DNA from: Boesenbergia rotunda
Lineage: Eukaryota > Streptophyta > Magnoliopsida > Zingiberales > Zingiberaceae
NCBI GenBank assembly: GCA_024364735.1
Contig: JAGFNQ010005673.1
Location: forward strand, 62,001 to 126,000
Reading direction: 5' to 3'
DNA length: 64,000 nt
Part shown: piece after piece, positions 1-12,511 of the stretch
Layout of the letters: every line of letters begins with the position of its first letter
Position numbering within the stretch: position 1 is the first letter of the stretch
Notes under the pieces: generated by a model
Told to the model about the DNA's origin: nothing
Database searches by the model: none
What the model saw: the letters and a program-made list of their open reading frames with translations, nothing else
Position numbers and translations under genes: made by a program

Positions 1-255
1 AACATGTTTATTAGCATTACTTATAATTTGTCTACACTAAACTAATATCTTAACTCCGCCCCTGATGCATGCGTTAAGCAGCTATTCTATTAAATGCAAA
101 TTCTTAAAGTGGCAACTGCTACAGTGCACCTTAATTCCCACCTTATTAAATGCAAATTCTTAATTAATAAATATATTTAATTTTTTTAATAATAATAGGC
201 CCCAATTTTATTGAGGCCCTATGCATAGATCTTACTTGAGTCGGGCCTGGATATT
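1..255. repeat. Possible hAT-like terminal remnants
   Basis: Position 51-64 ends in a sequence whose complement, CAGGGGCGGAGTTAA, resembles the terminal inverted repeat of many plant hAT elements. A GGCCCCA/GAGGCCC inverted pair and a GGGCCTGG end follow at 197-252. A 25-bp stretch containing TTAAATGCAAATTCTTAA occurs twice (about 90-112 and 145-166). No complete element can be bounded. Confidence 0.25.
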
Positions 256-1731
256 GGTTGAGACGAAGAAGAGATTTAGTTCTGGATTAGAGGGAAAAAA
301 AAATGAATGCCAACTTTGGATAAGGAACAGGTGAGATTAATGTAACATAATGTATGTGTAAGGGAGACAATGCTTGTGTATGGTCAGATTCCATTTGGAT
401 ATTCTAAAGTGTTATTAGAATTTATGTAGGTTTTGTTTTTGTTACACCACATATTGCATCAAGGGTATAGGAATTTGGAATTGAACTAAGTGAGAAATTT
501 GAAGTCCTATACCGAGATCGCGATAGACTTTGTTTCACAACAAAATATTAATCAGTGCATCCATTTAACTGAGGACTTCCGATTGCTTCCAAACATACAC
601 TAGAGGTTGCTCTTTTGTTAATAGCATCTTACTTTGCTGATGTGTACAAGGGAGTTCTGAATCATTTACCTCTAAAGATAACAACTTCTCTTCACTTGAA
701 GGTGATTTTAGCATCTTTTGATTGGTCCTTAATTTATTATCTATTTGGTTGAGTGAAGAAGTAGACCCAGAGTCAAGAGGTAAACCCACTATCACCCCAA
801 CCATGTTTTATGCGCAAGACAAACATGTAAGTATTCTTTATAAACTCTTTTATGCCTCTCGTACTTCTTGATGTGGTACTAAACAAAAAGCAATGTAGCT
901 GTGCTTTTTAGTTGAAATCTTCTTTTCGAATTCAGTGATATTGCTTGGAGTTACATATTGGACAAGAAGTTAAAGAAGTTGTAAAAGAATTCTTGATTTG
1001 CTTGAACTTGAATGGATATTGGATCAGATAGATGAATATTGTTGAGGCTACAAAGTTTGAACACACCCCAAGATTTTGATGTCGGTTGCGGTCGGCTGCT
1101 TCTCTTGCCTGATATTTGAGACTCAGGAAAAAGACTGGTCAGACCACCTTTTGGTTCTTTACTTGCCCTTGATGAACTTGAATCCACATTGCTCGTGGAT
1201 AATCCACTACCTAACTTATTTTAAAATGTCTTTGGTTAATAATTTAATTTTAATTGACGGATCCATATGCTCATAGAATCATTGTAGGTTGTCAAGAAGT
1301 GATGCGATAGAATTGGTATTTTTGGATGCTATAACTATAGCTTCATCTATACATATCCAAGATGGATTATCATGTATCATGTGATGACTTAGAGAAACTG
1401 ATGCTATAGAGTATGGGTATTTCGGTGCTTCAACTGTATATCCAAGATGATAATTTATTGGTATCTACTGGGTTTGTGGAGACTGAAATCCAATTCCAGC
1501 ATTCCCACTAAGCTGAGAACAATCATTTGGAAATATACGAGAAGCAATATGAAAAATACTGCAGATTAAAGGGAGAAATACTAGTAGTAAAGTGAAGAAC
1601 AATAGCAAATCTGTACATGAACAACCACAAACTACAGATGCAACAGGGAAATCGACCATAAAATTCTCCTGTATTTTTTTTTTCTTTTTTCGTTAAGACG
1701 AAACAAGAAACCAAGACATAACGGTCCAGAT
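256..1731. other. Intergenic stretch without a recognisable gene
   Basis: The short open frames here are unrelated to any family I recognise and have no plausible promoter or splice context. The base composition is AT-rich and ordinary. No terminal repeats, target duplications or structural RNA features were seen. Confidence 0.5.
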
Positions 1732-1744
1732 TAGACTCGACCAC

Positions 1745-1920
1745 GGGCTAGGTCCAGCTCGGAACCGGCCCGGCTCAACGGGTTGGGTGGCCCGTTGACC
1801 CGGTTCGCCGGGCCGAATCGGAATCGGCCCGGCAGGATGCCGGGCCGGTTACGGGGCCGATTACGGTTCGCGCAGCCAAAACCCGCGAACCGGCGGTTAA
1901 CCGTCGGTTCCTGGTTCAGT
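1745..1920. repeat. hAT left subterminal repeat region
   Basis: GC-rich short repeats of GGCCCGG, CGGTTCGCCGGGCCG and GAATCGG in both orientations lie just inside the left terminus. In hAT elements such subterminal motifs are bound by transposase. The sequence ends in AACCGGCGGTTAACCGTCGGTT, whose AACCGTCGGTT core recurs at the right end of the same element. Confidence 0.6.
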
Positions 1921-2017
1921 GCCGTTGGGAAGGTTTTGTGTTTTTTTCGACGGTTGAGATCGTTTGACCGTTTTTTGATCAATGACTATGATTTAGTGAC
2001 CGTTATGATCCAAACTC

Positions 2018-2025
2018 TATAAATA
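2018..2025 (+). promoter_or_regulatory. TATA box of the hAT transposase gene
   Basis: TATAAATA lies 111 bp upstream of the first in-frame ATG (2129) and is followed by a CA-rich and CT-rich leader, typical of a plant 5' untranslated region. Assigned by position and consensus only. Confidence 0.6.
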
Positions 2026-2128
2026 GGGAGCTCATTTCATCATTTTCACACACAACACAACTTCTCTTCTCTCAATATCTCATTCTCAAATCTCAACTTC
2101 TCTCCGCGTTCTTTATTTTTTGACGAAA

Positions 2129-2519
2129 ATGAAAGGAGGTCACGGAGCTTCATCATCTCGATCTCAGAAGGGAAAAGAAATAGCGTATGAGGATCCCAAC
2201 CTTCAAATTCAATCCACCGATGATGAGACCGAGGTTCAGGCCCAACGCCCTTCGATCCCCGAAACGCAAGGAAGTACCGATGCAATTACTTCTAAGGTTC
2301 GGGAAAATCCTCCTTTAAAATCGTTTATTTTCACTAAATATTTTGAGAAGGTCAGACTTCCATCGGGAGAATTGCGTGCAAAATGCAAGCATTGCAATGC
2401 TTCCTACAAATTCCAAGCCGGCGGCGGCTATGGGTCATTGAAACGACATGTAGAAACGAAACACCCGACAGAACATGAGTTTGACCGCTCTCAAACATAA
2501 TTATCTAGATTTTCTAGTG
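2129..2519 (+). pseudogene. hAT transposase, N-terminal part with BED zinc finger
   Basis: This frame runs from ATG 2129 to a TAA at 2498-2500, and the same frame is still readable to 2519. It begins with a Ser/Gln/Glu-rich, poorly conserved segment, then a BED-type zinc finger: an aromatic-rich lead (FTKYFEKV), CKHC, and later the RHVETKH histidine pair. BED fingers bind the ends of hAT elements. The stop at 2498 and a 5-bp-duplicated LTR at 2525 separate it from the rest of the transposase, which resumes at 5859 in a compatible frame. ATG 2129 was chosen because the frame further upstream has no ATG. It is a pseudogene because of this stop and several later ones. Confidence 0.82.
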
Positions 2520-2524
2520 GTAGT

Positions 2525-5500
2525 TGTCACGCCCCGAACCCAGGAGCCGCTGTTTCAAATATAAAATCGGGCAGCACCTCCCCTGTCCGGCGGACAATTT
2601 ACACATACATACACACGCAGATAATAAATTTGGCCTCAGGCCTCAAAATCAATACATAACATAATCAAAACACAAAATAAATCATACCTGACTGCGGACC
2701 GGTCCGACTTACAACGAAAACAACAAACCCATAGTCCATCAGAGGACTCAAAATACAATACCAAGACAAATGAAACGATACAAGTGCCACGACATAAAAC
2801 CAATACAAACCACATAATAAAGCGCAACAAAAAGAGAACTACGCGGAAGCACCCATCATTGGAGTCGTAGGGACCTGGACTAGCAACTGGGGCTCCTCTG
2901 GCGACCAATCATCCTGAAAACAAAAATATAGGCAACGGTAGTGAGTCCAAATAAACTCAGCGGATACCAGAAACATATATGCACAGCAAGATATAGATAA
3001 CAATAGGAATCACACTGATACGTCTCGAATATAGAGGATAAAGCATATCTAAAGACTAAGGGTGAAATACATACCAGAGTCCGTCTATCCTGTAGGTAGG
3101 TATAATCAATCATCTATATAACCTCAAGAATGATACACAATCCAAATGTGTATGTCACCTGTATATGCATGTCAAACATATATAGCACTCAAACACAACA
3201 AGCACCAACAATGGTGCAAAGCATCCTATACACATAGTATAACAAGCTGTTCTGTACTCACCTCAACCACCACCAGACCGGCAGTCGGGTGAACAGAAAA
3301 CAGACAAGACAACCACTCATGGTTGCATAGAGAAGCCAAACACTTGTGGCATTCAATATATGAAGCCCAACACTTGTGGCTATGCAAGTACGATGCCCAG
3401 CACCTGTGGCAATACAAGTATGTAGCCAGCACCTGTGGCTATGCAAATATGATGCCCAGCACCTGTGGCTATGCAAACATGACGCCTAGCACTTGTGGCA
3501 GATGCAAAATGTAGCCCAGCACCTGTAGCTATGCAAATATGATGCCCATCACCTGTGGCAATGCAAATATGACGCCTAGCACCTGTGGCGGATGCAATAT
3601 GTAGCCCAGCACCTCTGGCTATGCAAATATGATGCCCAACACCTGTGGCAATGCAAATATGATGCCTAGCACCTGTGGCGGATATGTAGCCCAGCACCTG
3701 TGACTATGCAAATATGATGCCCAGCACCTGTGGCAATGCAAACATGACGCCTAGCACTCGTGGCGATGCAAATATGATGCAGGCATGACTGGAGATGGGC
3801 TCAGACCTCAGGGGAGCCGATGGTCTCCATCATGATAATAGCATCGTGCTAATAGCTCAATCAATACAGGAAACCTGACTGCGCGACGGGCTCAAACCCT
3901 AGGGGAGCTGATAATCGCCAGTATACAATCATACAAAGCCTACAGCTCAGTATACAACCTAGAGGGTAAAGTATGCTAACGACACCCTCCTCACTAACCA
4001 GGTTCTCAACCGTACATCGGTAGGAAAGATATAGTTCTACCACATGCATCCAGATCTAACCATTCTACCCTAGGTATCCATGCAAGGTATATCTAGGAAT
4101 CAATCCAACTGTAGATACAAAGTGACCTATTACTGTATCTAAGCACATATAGACGCATGGCAAATATCGAGACTGTATGGAACTAAACAGGAGTCATCTA
4201 AGCAACAAATATCTGATCATAATACACAAAGGCAGGCATAGCATATAAACTTACTGTTATTTATAACAAACTATGCATAATAGTAAGACAGTATCTAAAA
4301 AGATAAGTCAGGGGTACCCGCCTTCAACGTGGAGTCTGTGTCCAAGAAAGAACCTCCGCGTCTATACGTCTGAACCAATCAACGTCCTGTATCAAAGGAT
4401 ATAGTTCATTAATTACCAAATCGACTGATAACTAGCTAAACATGATCCAAACCCAATTATCACCATCCTAAAGGTGATTGTCACTAATTAACCCTAATTA
4501 GTGATTAATTTCTGTTTAGGTTGAATCGTGACCCAAGTTAGGGTTTATCCCGGTTTAACCTAAGTGATCACCGAGTCTGACCTGGATTTCCCTAACAGAG
4601 ACAAATCCACTCAGCTCCACACTGATCAAGACCATTTCCATTATTCCTTTCCAAGACAAGAAGATCAATGCTGCAATTCAATCCACAGATCCAAATCCAC
4701 GCAGCCCACGACAGGAATAGGAAAAAAAACACAAGATCATGATCAATTATAGAGAATCCTTAGCGACATCTCAAATATAGGCAAATCGATATACCAGTAC
4801 TAAATCTACTACCAACTATCTGATCTAAACAATAGAATAAATAATCCAAAACCCCCATAGAGGGCATGACCTAATTGGCACAAAACTGAGACAACACAGA
4901 ACCTAACTTTGTGCCAACATCCACCACCAAACTCGATTACATCACGTAACCAAATCAAGATCAACAAAAACTCTATGATTCCTTACCTTCAATTCTCTGG
5001 AGATCCGAAGCCCGAACTCTTGTTCCCAGCTCCGAAACAAAACCTCACAGTAGGTTGGAGCAGAAGATGAAGCAATGGAGTTCAATTCCAATTCCGATTC
5101 CAATTCAGGAAATCAGACCTGCCATCACAATCAGTTCGAATTCACAACCTCGCGTCCATTGGCTCCATTCCAGATCAAATCAACTAGAGGATCCCTTACC
5201 TGAGTTGATACGCACGTAGTCCTCCGAAGAACCCTAGACCCCTTCAAGAAATCGCGCACTCAATCTCAATAGGGAAGAACCCGAGCGATCCCTAGATCAG
5301 AATACAAATGGTATCACCATTTGGAGCCCCAAATCGAATAGATCCAAGAAGGACAAGTCGAGATTCGACGAACTCAGACTTACCTAGCCGAGATGGTCGA
5401 CCTCCGGCTTGGACTCCCTCACGCGCGTCAGCCCGTACAACCCCTACTCTCCTACCAGCCGAGGAGTAGAGGAGGTTGTTGATAACACTACCCAGCCAAG

Positions 5501-5853
5501 GAAAAGAGTTTCGTCGAGGTCGCAGGGGGTGGTCGACGGGAACTCGGCGAAGAGGAGTGGATGAAGCACATCGGCGTTTCGGCTGCAGCTAGGGCATAGG
5601 GGCGAACTAAGTGTTGCTGCGATCGGGCTGCGGAGGAAAGAAAGGAACTTAAGTGGTGGGTATTTTACACTTTGGTCCATCATGTTCAGTATTTTGCAAT
5701 CTCATCCTTAGGGTTGAGAATTCCTTATCCATCCAACTCTTAAAGTGTTAATCTTTAACCAATTTAACCCCTTAAACTTTGTCCAAGAGCCTGAAAATCC
5801 TAGGACCTTTCCGAAAAATTTTCTGGAGTGGAGTAAATATGTCGGATTTAACA
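2525..5853 (-). mobile_element. Solo LTR of a gypsy-type element inside the hAT gene
   Basis: The segment begins TGTCACGCCCC and ends GGATTTAACA, and is flanked by perfect 5-bp direct repeats GTAGT (2520-2524 and 5854-5858). Removing it joins the two halves of the hAT reading frame. On the minus strand it runs from TGTTAAATCC to GGGGCGTGACA, an LTR end commonly seen in Del/Tekay chromoviruses, whose LTRs are several kb long. No protein-coding region, primer site or second LTR is visible. The chromovirus scraps at 8130-8983 may be related, but this was not tested. Confidence 0.75.
3323..3775. repeat. Minisatellite, about 30-33 bp unit, in the solo LTR
   Basis: About 14 tandem units of the type AGCACCTGTGGCTATGCAA followed by an ATGATGCCC-like spacer. 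Unit length varies between about 27 and 33 bp, and some units carry GGCGGATGC in place of GGCTATGC. It produces spurious open frames on both strands. Confidence 0.88.
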
Positions 5854-5858
5854 GTAGT

Positions 5859-7591
5859 AATACTGATTCTGGTTTATTTTTATATTCGGATAATAAATTA
5901 AGAGAATTATTAGCTAAATTTGTTTCTATAGAACATCTTCCTTTTAGTTTTGGATCTAAATGCACATTTGAAGATTTTTGTAAAGAATCTCTTAATCCTG
6001 TTGCTAAACGTGTACATAGGACTACACTTACTCGTACAATTAAAAGATTAGTAAAACAAGGAAAAAGAGTTTAATTTATGAATTTAGTAAATTAAATAAT
6101 AAAATTTCTTTATGTTTCGATATTTGGAGTGATCATTGTCAAACTCATTCTTTTATGGGTGTAACATGTCATTGGATTGATAACTCTTGGATCCTCCAAA
6201 AAAGATTGTTAGCTTATAGAGTTTTTGATGAATCACATACTACTCATAACATTGCACAATTATTACACTTAATTTTAGAAGAATATGGATTGACTCATCA
6301 AATATTTTTAATATCATTAGACAATGCTAGTTCTAATACCACTTCTATAGATGAACTAAAATTTATTTGTCAACCTGTTATTGGTGGTTTATTTTTTTCA
6401 TATTCGTTGTGTATGCCATGTTTTAAATTTATGTGTTCAAGATGGATTAAAAATTTTACAAAATTATATTCAACCAATTAGAACCGCAATTTCATACTTA
6501 TGGTCTCATCCATCTATGATGAAACAATAGGGTAGATTTTGTAAAGCTAATGGAATGAGACCTAAAAAATTTCCACGTGATGTTCCAACACATTGAAATT
6601 CAACATATCAATTATTACAAGATTCTTTTCAATATAAAGATTTATTATGTTTATTTTTTGCACAAAATAGTAATACTAATATATATTTATTTTCACAACA
6701 ATGGAATATTTATAGTAATATTTATGAAATTTTAAAAGTTTTTAACGATGCAATTGAACAACTTTCCGGTGTTTATTATCCCACTACTTATTTAATTTTA
6801 GTGAATTTTTGTAGTATAGTATTAATATTAAATGAACATGTAAATAATGAAGCTTTAACTTTATATGTATATTAGCTATGAAAACTAAATGGGAAAAATA
6901 TTTTTATTTTATTCCTGAAATTTATTTAATTGCATTTGCTTTAGATCCTAGATTTAAATTAGAAGTTTTACAAGAAATGTTAACTTTATATTATGACGCT
7001 TTAATTCCTATTAAAGATTCTTTCTCTCCGGATCCAGCTAATATTATATATAATATTAGAAATTATTTATATGATCTTTATAATTAATATTATGTTAAAT
7101 ATGGAACACAAACTAATATTTCTGAAACACAACAACCTACTACTACTAATTTAAAACTTACAAAAGCACAACTTTTATTAAAAGAACGGACGAAACGTCC
7201 ACGAGGATCCTCAAGTTCCACACAGGAATTTGAGAATTATTTTATGATTTCTTTTGATTTTAATGAAGTAGATAGCAAAGACTTCGATATCTTGAAGTGG
7301 TGGTCATAGAAGGCTCAAAGCTTTCCCGTTCTCTCTGTGATCGCAAAAGAAATTTTAGCTTCTCCAGTGTCAACTGTTGCTGTGGAGTAGACGTTCAGTG
7401 CCGGCGGCAACATATTAGATGAACGACGATCAACTATGTCTCCCGACTCATTGGAAGCTCAAGCATTACTAGATGATTGGACCAGAGCCTAGAAGCGAAT
7501 CCAAGGAATGCAACTTTCAGAAGACGTAGTCAAAGAATTTGATACAGAAGGAACAAATACAACGGGAACGGGAGGAAATGGAAGTGAGTGA
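5859..7591 (+). pseudogene. hAT transposase, catalytic core and dimerisation region
   Basis: The frame resumes directly after the GTAGT duplication. It reads the hAT core LREL-LAKFVSIEHLPFSF, the catalytic beginning ISLCFDIWSDH (first Asp), SLDNASSN (second Asp region, about 6315), and the C-terminal dimerisation region (about 7270-7480, containing FDILKWWS, FPVLSVIAKEILASPVSTV and SLEAQALLDDW). Multiple in-frame stops and at least one frameshift break it (for example near 6075, 6528, 6592, 6872, 7087, 7308, 7390). In working hAT elements this protein cuts and pastes the element as a dimer; here it cannot be made. Confidence 0.86.
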
Positions 7592-7769
7592 GAAAGGGTA
7601 AAAATGTAAAGAATGTAAAAGGGTAAAAATGTAAAAGAACTACTTGGGCTTTGATTCCCCTACACCCTAAGGGGATACGTAACGTAGGCAACTTATATAT
7701 GTGCAAGCCCTTTTTTTAATAAAATTTATTTTTTTAATTTAATTTTTAATTTTTTTAATATAATAATCT

Positions 7770-8010
7770 TGAACCGTGGCGAACCGTGAACTGGCGGTTT
7801 CGAACCATGAACAGGCGGTTCCGAACCGTGAATCGTAACTGACTTGGGCTGTTAAGGTTAAGGGTCGACCTCCCATGAACTGTCGAACCGACAGTTCCGA
7901 ACCGTAGGTTCCGAACCGTTGAACAGGCGGTTCCGAACCGTCGAACCGTCGGTTCCGAACCGTCGAACCGTCGGTTTTGAACCGTCGAACCGTCGGTTTT
8001 GAACCGTGGT
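7770..8010. repeat. hAT right subterminal repeats
   Basis: At least eight copies of GAACCGT, many as GAACCGTCGAACCGTCGGTT, are packed into 240 bp before the right terminus. AACCGTCGGTT also occurs near the left end, supporting both as ends of one element. Confidence 0.65.
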
Positions 8011-8129
8011 TGGGTCTACTCCAGATGAGGAAATTTAGAAGATGAGTTGTCAACTCTAGTGAGGAGGAAATACTTTTTAGCGACATTTCGGATGGCTTGA
8101 CGCTAGCAGTTCCTGAGTCTCTAGCAGGG

Positions 8130-8983
8130 AGATTGCACAGTTCTAGAGTATGACACAGAATTCATTCGTCTGGCAAAGTATTGTTCTCAGTTGGTAGCCA
8201 ATGATAGCAAGCGGATAATGCGGTTCATACAGGGTCTCACTAATTATATTTAAATACAGATGTCAGTATTGGCTACGACTATATATCGGGAGGCCTTGGA
8301 CCGAATGTTATTCATAGAGATGACCCAGCAGTGAGTGTACGGTGAAAAAAAGAAAGGTAAGCAGCCGACTCAAGATTCGATGGCTCCCTCGGGGTGTGAC
8401 ACTCGATGCTTAGAAAATACTTGGGTTATTGGAAACTCAAAAGTCAACTGAACACATCACCTTTTTTGCAGAAAACCCTCAGCCAAAACCCTTCCAATAT
8501 GAGTCCTATCATAGTCCAAAATGAAATCCCTTCAAAATGAATTTCCTTTTGTGGCGACTTAGAGACAGTAGATCACCGGACATAAACACAGTAGCAGGAA
8601 ATCCCGAGGTGTTCTTGCCAGCCACCTACTTCTCGATTCTGGTAGAGCTTGCAGTAGGCCATGGGTACTGAGCTTCGGTTCAGTACAACCTTCCATCAGC
8701 AGACAAATGGGCAGTCAAAATGGATTATTCAAACGCTAGAGGATTTGCTGAGGTCATGCGTGATGGATTTTGGAGACAGCTAGGAGGATCCTTGGCAGTA
8801 GCACTCGGATGAGGAGGCTACGTAGGAGCTTGAGGATACGATCAGAGCTAACTACCCTCATCCTTTTACCTAAGGTGTGTATTGTATGTTTTTGTTCAGT
8901 ATTATTATTGTTTATTAGTTAATAGTGTTTGTTACAATTCAATAGTGAAATTTAGGGACTAAATTTTTGTTAGTGAGGGAGAA
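8130..8983 (+). pseudogene. Chromovirus (Ty3/gypsy) gag-pol scraps joined by deletions
   Basis: Three pieces of a gypsy polyprotein are in correct order with the intervening parts missing. At 8140-8310 is a gag core (EYDTEFIRLAKYCSQLV followed by RIMRFIQGL). At about 8670-8780 is the end of the integrase core, containing FSTTFHQQTNGQS and QTLEDLLRSCVMDFG. At 8805-8870 is a chromodomain-like tail (DEEATWELED-type, here with a stop, then ANYPHP). A purine stretch AGTGAGGGAGAA (8972-8983) fits a polypurine tract. The protease, reverse transcriptase and RNase H are absent. Confidence 0.7.
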
Positions 8984-9600
8984 TGTTAAATATAAGAAAA
9001 TCGAGGGCTTAAACACATAAAAGCTCTAAGATAACGGTTGAGTTGGCAGTAGCCATATTATGAGGGCTAAAATGCAAAATGTCATTCTCACTTATATATA
9101 TATATATAATTTATTTATTTATTTTCCTCACATTCACGCCACAACCCCCGCAATTCCTTTCTTCCTCGCACGAGCAAGGCCGACGCCGACTCCCTCTCCC
9201 TCACCGAATGCCTCTTCTCATCTTCTCAACTGCCTCCCTCTCCTTCCAACTCGATCTCCTCTTCCACACGGGCACCGATGATCGTAGCTCCTCTTCATCT
9301 TCGTCACCAATCCAATCGCCCGACGATGTTGCTGTAACCACGCCACAGATTGGCCATCGCTATGATCCATTCGAGTAGACCATCGATGCTACAGCTTGCC
9401 GACCACGACATCGGTTGATGTTGGCATTTTCTCCCTCGCCGGCTGTATGAGATCGTCTGATCGTTCCCTTCTCCCCCCGACCCGGATCGCGAGTTGCGTG
9501 AGATCTGCCAATGCTGTCCTCTAGGGAGATACCTTTCTTGCCTAGTCGATGTCGCTTCTTCATTAGAGGTCAGAGCAGCGATACCACCTGTTGGAGGAAG
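8984..9600 (+). mobile_element. Probable chromovirus 3' LTR, right end not found
   Basis: TGTTAAATAT follows the purine tract directly. The segment contains a (TA)n stretch at about 9093-9108 and a pyrimidine-rich leader-like region. No CA terminus or target duplication was found, so the right limit is a guess. Confidence 0.35.
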
Positions 9601-9689
9601 AGCCGCCTTTGTCCAAAGTGTGTTGTAAGCGCCGGATAAGGAGTGGGTGACGAGTGAGGGGAAGTTTAGTTGAGCTTTGGGTAAGTGAG

Positions 9690-10009
9690 ATATTTTGACG
9701 AAAAATAATTCAAGAGACAAGACTATTAATATCGCGTTGTATGTTGTTAATATTTTATAATATGTATTAGCAGCATGCATTTTGTATATGCCTCTATTTA
9801 CTTATGTATAATAAGTATTAACAACGCACTCTATACGCCATAGAAAAGTTTATTGACAACATATTTTTTTCTACACATCATCGTTTGTATAAATATTATA
9901 CTATCCGCAATGCACATAATTGGGTGTACCATAAAAGCTATTATTAACGATGTGCTTTAACCGCACACCGTTCATAATGCACTGCGGAAAGTTATATTTG
10001 TTGTAGCGA
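9690..10009 (+). mobile_element. CACTA-like transposon end (fragment)
   Basis: The segment ends GTTATATTTGTTGTAGCG, close to the complement of a CACTAC-type terminus. It contains inverted and direct copies of short motifs such as AACGCAC, ATGCAC and AACAACGC, as in CACTA subterminal regions. No matching left terminus was seen. Confidence 0.3.
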
Positions 10010-10019
10010 TTGGACAATC

Positions 10020-11009
10020 TGTTGGAGATATTTAGGCTGAATTGAAATAACACAGAATGAATTTCAACTTATCTGTTAAGAGGCCTAAGCAGATGATCTT
10101 AGGCTACTAACGGAACTGGTTCTGCCAAGCTTCTGGTGGTGAGTCCAAGTCACCAAGTGCCAACCTCCCGACTGCCTAGTGTTGCTGAGTCAGGATGGAT
10201 TATAGGTCCCAATTAGCTCCCTAGTGGATGTCGAGTTGGGAAGAAGTGTTCCCGACTACTCTTGAATGCTTCCCGAGTGAAAGTATCCTGCTCTCGAGTA
10301 GAGTATCCAAGAGGACTGTCGAGTCGGGAAGAGACATCAAGACTGCTCCCGGTGATGTCTACTGAGATGTCACCAAGATGTCTGATGAGACTTTATTAAG
10401 ACTTTTGCCAAGATGTTAGAGATGTTCAGCCAAGATAGTGATGTCTTGCTAAGACACTTGCCCGCGACAACTGTCGAGACACCGAAAGAAGATACCAAGG
10501 CTTGAGCTCAACGCAGTTTCAATGAAACAGATTCGCCACACCTCTAGCTATACTTCAAGGTTTCTTGGGTCTGCTGTTTCTTAGGATACAACGGCAAACT
10601 ACGATCTCCACCAATTATTGGAGGTCATGGTAAACTGAGAGGTACTCAAATGCTATCATGGGTATTCTGTCGAGTGGAAGATGTAGGGCAGAGAAGAAGA
10701 GAGCAAGGGGGAATGTAGATGGATGGATATTTCTTCTTGCACACTCTCTATTTTGCTCTTACTCACGACCTCCTTTTATAGGAGCGCTCACCCCAAGCTG
10801 CAATGAATGGTTAAGTTATGACGATTCAATGCCAAATTTAATGATAGTTGTCTACTATTACTAATAGGCTATTATTGCCGAGAGGTTGTAGAATCGCTAT
10901 TAATTTCATATTAATGCTTCCGCTACACTATTGAGCACGTAGCAAAAAAGAGATTCAGGTGGCAAAACTTTAATTCATTCACTTGGGCAATTTTACCCCG
11001 ACCGGTCCA
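10020..11009 (-). mobile_element. Solo LTR inside the left Athila-type LTR
   Basis: Begins TGTTGGAGAT and ends CCGGTCCA (TG...CA), flanked by CAATC (10015-10019) and CAATG (11010-11014), 4 of 5 identical. Immediately right of it the host LTR resumes with ACTATTGATTAA, which matches 15256 onward. On the minus strand CTATAAAAGG (10781-10772) is a good TATA box, which sets the orientation. No interior or second copy is present. Confidence 0.6.
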
Positions 11010-12511
11010 CAATGACTATTGATTAAGTACTAGTCGAGTCTGCAAAGCAAGCTATCTAGACTATCGCAGAGTTGGTTTGAGATCTTGCTAATGGAAGGAG
11101 GAGAGAATAAGAGAGGGGGAGAGAGAGAGAGAGAGAGAGAGAGAGCAAGAGAGAGGATTGATCTTAGGGGAAGGGTTGGATGGATGGAATCTAGGATTTT
11201 AATTTTGCTACAATACTAATTGATGTACTATGGATTGTTCATATCTTAATCTCAATGTTCATGCACTCATAGATATCCTAAATAGTTACCAATGTTAACC
11301 CTGCAGAAGTGCACCGGAGTGCTTCCCCCTTGGGAATCCAATGATATTAAGTAGAGTAGGTAACCTAAAGAGCCTAGTTAAAGGTAACCCTCTGTCACTA
11401 AGGGCCCCCAGTCATATGTTTCTAGGTTATGCAAAACACTACAAACACGGGATAAAGAGAAACCTATTAAGTAGTGTTAGCTAATTTCTTGTAAGAGATT
11501 TACTTTCATTTCGAAGTAATGTCCGAGATGTCCGATTAAAGGTAGTCTCTGTCACTAAGGCTCCTCGGTCATATGATCTTGAACACTCCATCTATGTGGT
11601 GGCCAAACCGTCACAACTGTATGTATTCACCACACATACATTTCATCAAACACATACAAGGTGCAATATACATAGAACAAGACAAACACTTCATTGAATA
11701 AGAAAATAACCAAATTCATAGTTTATACAACATCATCATATTGTAGCTATTTCCTACATCCTAGATATGATGAATATACTCTATCACAAGGAGAATACAA
11801 CAAGAAGATAAGAAAAGTAACATCTACAACCTAAACAAAGATGGAGAGGGAAAAGAATACTTATCGATGTGTCATCGGTCCTCTTGGAGGATCTCCTTGC
11901 ACTGGAGGTGGATGGATCGTGGAGGGAGGCAATAGCGGCGGCTCTAGAGTCTCCCTTAGAGGGAAAACCCCTTCCCTAAGGCAAAGGGGCTAACCCCAAG
12001 CCAAAGATGAGTGCCCTAGGGGAAGAGAGCCCTTTTATACGGGGCGTGTGGCCCATTGGTATAGCCATGTGGGATCACATGATCATGATGTGTGGAAGGT
12101 CGTAGTGCCGCTTGGAAAACGGTTGCACAGGTGGTGCGGCCTGCAACGGTAGCCGCACAAGCCATGCCAATTTGGTACAACCCAGCTGTGGTGCTTGCAG
12201 CAAGGGAGGCACGGTCGTGCCGTGGGAGTGTCCAAGACCCCACATGGGCCGACCGTGTGGGGGTCGAGGTCGGGGGGGGGGGGGGGTGTTGCTTCCCACT
12301 CCGGTTCATGTTCCGCTCTGGTTTCGTTCCGTTTCTGCTCCAACTTGCATCTTGTCAATAACAACATGTAAAGAGTATATCTCCGAATAAAAAGAAAGTA
12401 TAATACCAAAGTCATACAGAATGAGTATAATAAATTAGGATATATTCATGAAATACAAATAGATGTGTGTTAAACAATACATAAAATGATATATAATCTA
12501 CGGACATCACA
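11010..12511 (-). mobile_element. 3' LTR of the Athila-type element
   Basis: On the minus strand it starts TGTGATGTCC after a purine tract. The part 11010-11393 matches the other LTR (15250-15604). It contains a (GA)n run at about 11119-11145 and a run of 15 G at 12272-12286. The short frames around 12016-12415 are shadows of this GC-rich LTR segment. Confidence 0.6.

Larger units (their letters stand above)
1732..8018 (+). mobile_element. hAT DNA transposon, decayed, split by a solo LTR
   Basis: The left end TAGACTCGACCAC pairs with the right end, whose complement reads TAGACCCAACCAC (11 of 13 match, both differences transitions). The element is flanked by 8-bp direct repeats GTCCAGAT (1724-1731) and CTCCAGAT (8019-8026), 7 of 8 identical, as expected for hAT insertion. 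Inside are GC-rich subterminal repeats at both ends, a TATA box, a BED zinc finger, a transposase core and the hAT C-terminal dimerisation region. About 3.3 kb of the length is a later LTR insertion. The transposase has several stops, so the copy is inactive, though its ends could still be moved in trans. Confidence 0.88.

Noticed and set aside
3226..3697. Open frames with regular Cys/His-rich repeats on both strands
   Set aside because: They are translations of the 30-33 bp minisatellite in a solo LTR. The pattern exists in several frames at once and changes with unit length.
9060..9380. Two overlapping frames with a hydrophobic start and Pro/Ser-rich tail, considered as a small secreted protein gene
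   Set aside because: They begin in a TA repeat within a probable LTR, no conserved motif is present, and both frames are equally open because of the CT-rich leader.
12016..12415. Several overlapping frames around a G-run
   Set aside because: They lie in an LTR, have no family resemblance and depend on the length of the 15-G tract.
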